Positions 4,501 to 5,945 of a DNA stretch of 5,945 nt are shown here, piece after piece. Source of the DNA: Ruminococcus flavefaciens (GTDB lineage Bacteria > Bacillota > Clostridia > Oscillospirales > Ruminococcaceae); the NCBI GenBank assembly GCA_902792495.1, contig CADBAC010000085.1, positions 1-5,945 on the forward strand, given 5' to 3'. The position numbers and the translations under genes were made by a program. Within the stretch, counting starts at the first letter, position 1, and the number at the start of each line of letters is the position of its first letter. The notes beneath the pieces are model-generated. The model saw only the letters and a list, made by a program, of their open reading frames with translations, made no database searches and was not told the origin of the DNA.

Positions 4501-5945
4501 ATGGATCTGTCAAGACTGGCAGCGCTTGCTACCGGCGCTGTAATTACTCTCGGTCTTCCGCTCGGCTATGCACCGGCTGCATCTGCGGCGGCAGACACGA
4601 AAGTAGTCTTCAAGGATTTCGACAAAAATGTCAACGGCGGCGAACCTATCAGGGGCGTTGACATATCATCTGTCATCGCACTTGAAAAATCAGGCGTAAC
4701 TTTCAAGGACGAAAACGGCAATGAACAGGATATCTTCAAGACCCTCTCCGAACATGGCGTGAACTATATCCGTGTGAGAGTCTGGAACGAACCCTACGAC
4801 AGCAACGGAAACGGATACGGCGGCGGAAACAGCGACGTATACACCGCAGGTCTCATAGGCAAGCGTGCGGCAGAATACGGCATGAAGCTGCTGGTGGATA
4901 TCCACTATTCCGATTTCTGGGCAGACCCTGCTAAACAGACAAGACCGAAATACTGGCAGCAGCACAACAACACAAAGCTTGCGGATGAGATATACAAATG
5001 GACATCATGGGTGCTGAAAAGTGTATCCGAAGCAGGCGGCGATATCGGCATGGTGCAGGTCGGCAATGAGACCAACTGCTTCTTCTGCGGTGAAAAGGAT
5101 ATGTATGAGATATGCAAGCTTTTTGCCAGCGGAAACAAGGCTGTGCGTGATTTCGACAAGAACATCCTCATAGCTCATCATTTTGCAAATCCCTCTACAG
5201 GTCACTACGACTGGTACGCAAAGGTAATGGCCGAATGCAAGCTGGATTACGATGTGTTCGCCACTTCCTATTACCCCTACTGGCACGGTTCTCTGGACAA
5301 TATGACAAAGGTCATGAAGGATATCGGCGACAAGTACAACAAGTACGTCATGGTGGCTGAGGTGGCTTATCCCTACACCAACGAGGACGGCGATTTCTTC
5401 GGCAATTCCGTTACAAGTTCATCGTCGGGCTGTGAATTTGCCTACGATATATCTGTGGAAGGTCAGGCAAAATGTCTTGCTGACACATTCCGGGGCATAG
5501 CCAACACAGGCAAACACGGTATCGGCGTGTTCTACTGGGAGCCTGCATGGATAGGTGTCAGCGGTTCAACCTACGATAAGAACAAGTCGCTGTGGGAGAA
5601 GTACGGAAGCGGCTGGGCATCGTCCTACGCTTCGGAATACGACAAGGAAGTCAAGAGCGCAGGCGGTTCATCCTTCGATAATCAGGCACTTTTCGATTTC
5701 AGCGGAAAGCCTCTGGAATCGCTGGATGTGTTCCTGAATGTCTACCCTCAGGCTGAAAAGCAGACCACGACCACTGTCACAACTTCCGTGTCTGTCACCA
5801 CTGCAACGACAGCTTCACAGTCCGAGAAGGCCTGCAAGATAATGGCTATCGGCGATTCCATCACCGACGGTTACGGAGTGGGCGGCTCTTACCGCAAGTT
5901 CCTTTATCACGAACTGACCGAACAGGGACTGAAAGTGGACATGGT
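4501..5945 (+). CDS. Secreted GH53 endo-beta-1,4-galactanase fused to an SGNH/GDSL esterase domain (3' end cut by window)
   Basis: The enzyme cuts beta-1,4-galactan, the side chain of pectic rhamnogalacturonan I and type I arabinogalactan, outside the cell. A signal peptide (hydrophobic 6-27) ends in ASA near residue 29. The GH53 barrel spans about 46-415: RGVDISS, the RVRVWNEPYD strand, acid/base E190 in VQVGNET and nucleophile E287 in MVAEVAYPYT, and FYWEPAW near 342-352. The 97-residue spacing of the two glutamates fits bacterial GH53 enzymes. A linker (about 420-442) of mainly Thr, Ser and Val follows. A second domain then begins: IMAIGDSITDGYG, with nucleophile S453, and SYRKFL, typical of SGNH esterases and close in pattern to CE3 acetyl esterases. 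Its Asp/His block and any binding module lie beyond the window. AAGGAGGT lies six bases before the ATG. The gene has its own promoter, divergent from the amidohydrolase. Confidence 0.93.
   Translation, partial: MDLSRLAALATGAVITLGLPLGYAPAASAAADTKVVFKDFDKNVNGGEPIRGVDISSVIALEKSGVTFKDENGNEQDIFKTLSEHGVNYIRVRVWNEPYDSNGNGYGGGNSDVYTAGLIGKRAAEYGMKLLVDIHYSDFWADPAKQTRPKYWQQHNNTKLADEIYKWTSWVLKSVSEAGGDIGMVQVGNETNCFFCGEKDMYEICKLFASGNKAVRDFDKNILIAHHFANPSTGHYDWYAKVMAECKLDYDVFATSYYPYWHGSLDNMTKVMKDIGDKYNKYVMVAEVAYPYTNEDGDFFGNSVTSSSSGCEFAYDISVEGQAKCLADTFRGIANTGKHGIGVFYWEPAWIGVSGSTYDKNKSLWEKYGSGWASSYASEYDKEVKSAGGSSFDNQALFDFSGKPLESLDVFLNVYPQAEKQTTTTVTTSVSVTTATTASQSEKACKIMAIGDSITDGYGVGGSYRKFLYHELTEQGLKVDM

Noticed and set aside
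4690..5286. Three minus-strand frames of 88-93 codons within the galactanase gene
   Set aside because: They overlap each other and the well-supported GH53 coding sequence, and show no family pattern.

Overview
The window looks like chromosomal DNA of a plant-fibre-degrading gut or rumen Clostridium-class bacterium, most likely Ruminococcus or a close relative. This rests on the secreted pectin-side-chain glycosidase with a Thr-rich linker, the GGAGG-type ribosome sites, the AT-rich promoters with TTGACA/TATAAT elements, and a mid-range base composition. The genus is an inference; no marker gene is present.

Layout, left to right. Positions 1-276 hold no credible gene. They carry a series of hairpins, including a 27-bp-armed one at 8-84, whose wobble pairs mostly fit an RNA read from the minus strand; this is probably a dispersed structured element. 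A strong terminator (301-328) follows. From 328 to 4268 all genes lie on the minus strand, in three transcription units. First in transcription order is a metal-dependent amidohydrolase (4268-3456), with its own promoter and terminator. Next come a lipoprotein and a Fur/Zur-family repressor 11 bp apart (3284-2266), with a promoter but no clear terminator. Last are two membrane-anchored zinc-ribbon proteins (2125-1247 and 1194-328), with a promoter before the first and a terminator after the second. At the right, divergent from the amidohydrolase, a plus-strand gene (4501 to beyond the window end) encodes a secreted GH53 endo-beta-1,4-galactanase joined by a Thr-rich linker to an SGNH/GDSL esterase domain.

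How the genes may work together. The lipoprotein and both zinc-ribbon proteins share one extracellular domain of about 125-140 residues, so the window holds three paralogues in two architectures (lipid-anchored; zinc ribbon plus acidic linker plus one membrane helix) around a Fur-family regulator. I do not recognise the domain's function. The set could be an undescribed envelope system under metalloregulation, but that link is only by position and by a 15-bp dyad over the lipoprotein/fur promoter. The galactanase-esterase is an unrelated neighbour for degrading galactan side chains of pectin, with a near-perfect 20-bp dyad just upstream of its promoter.
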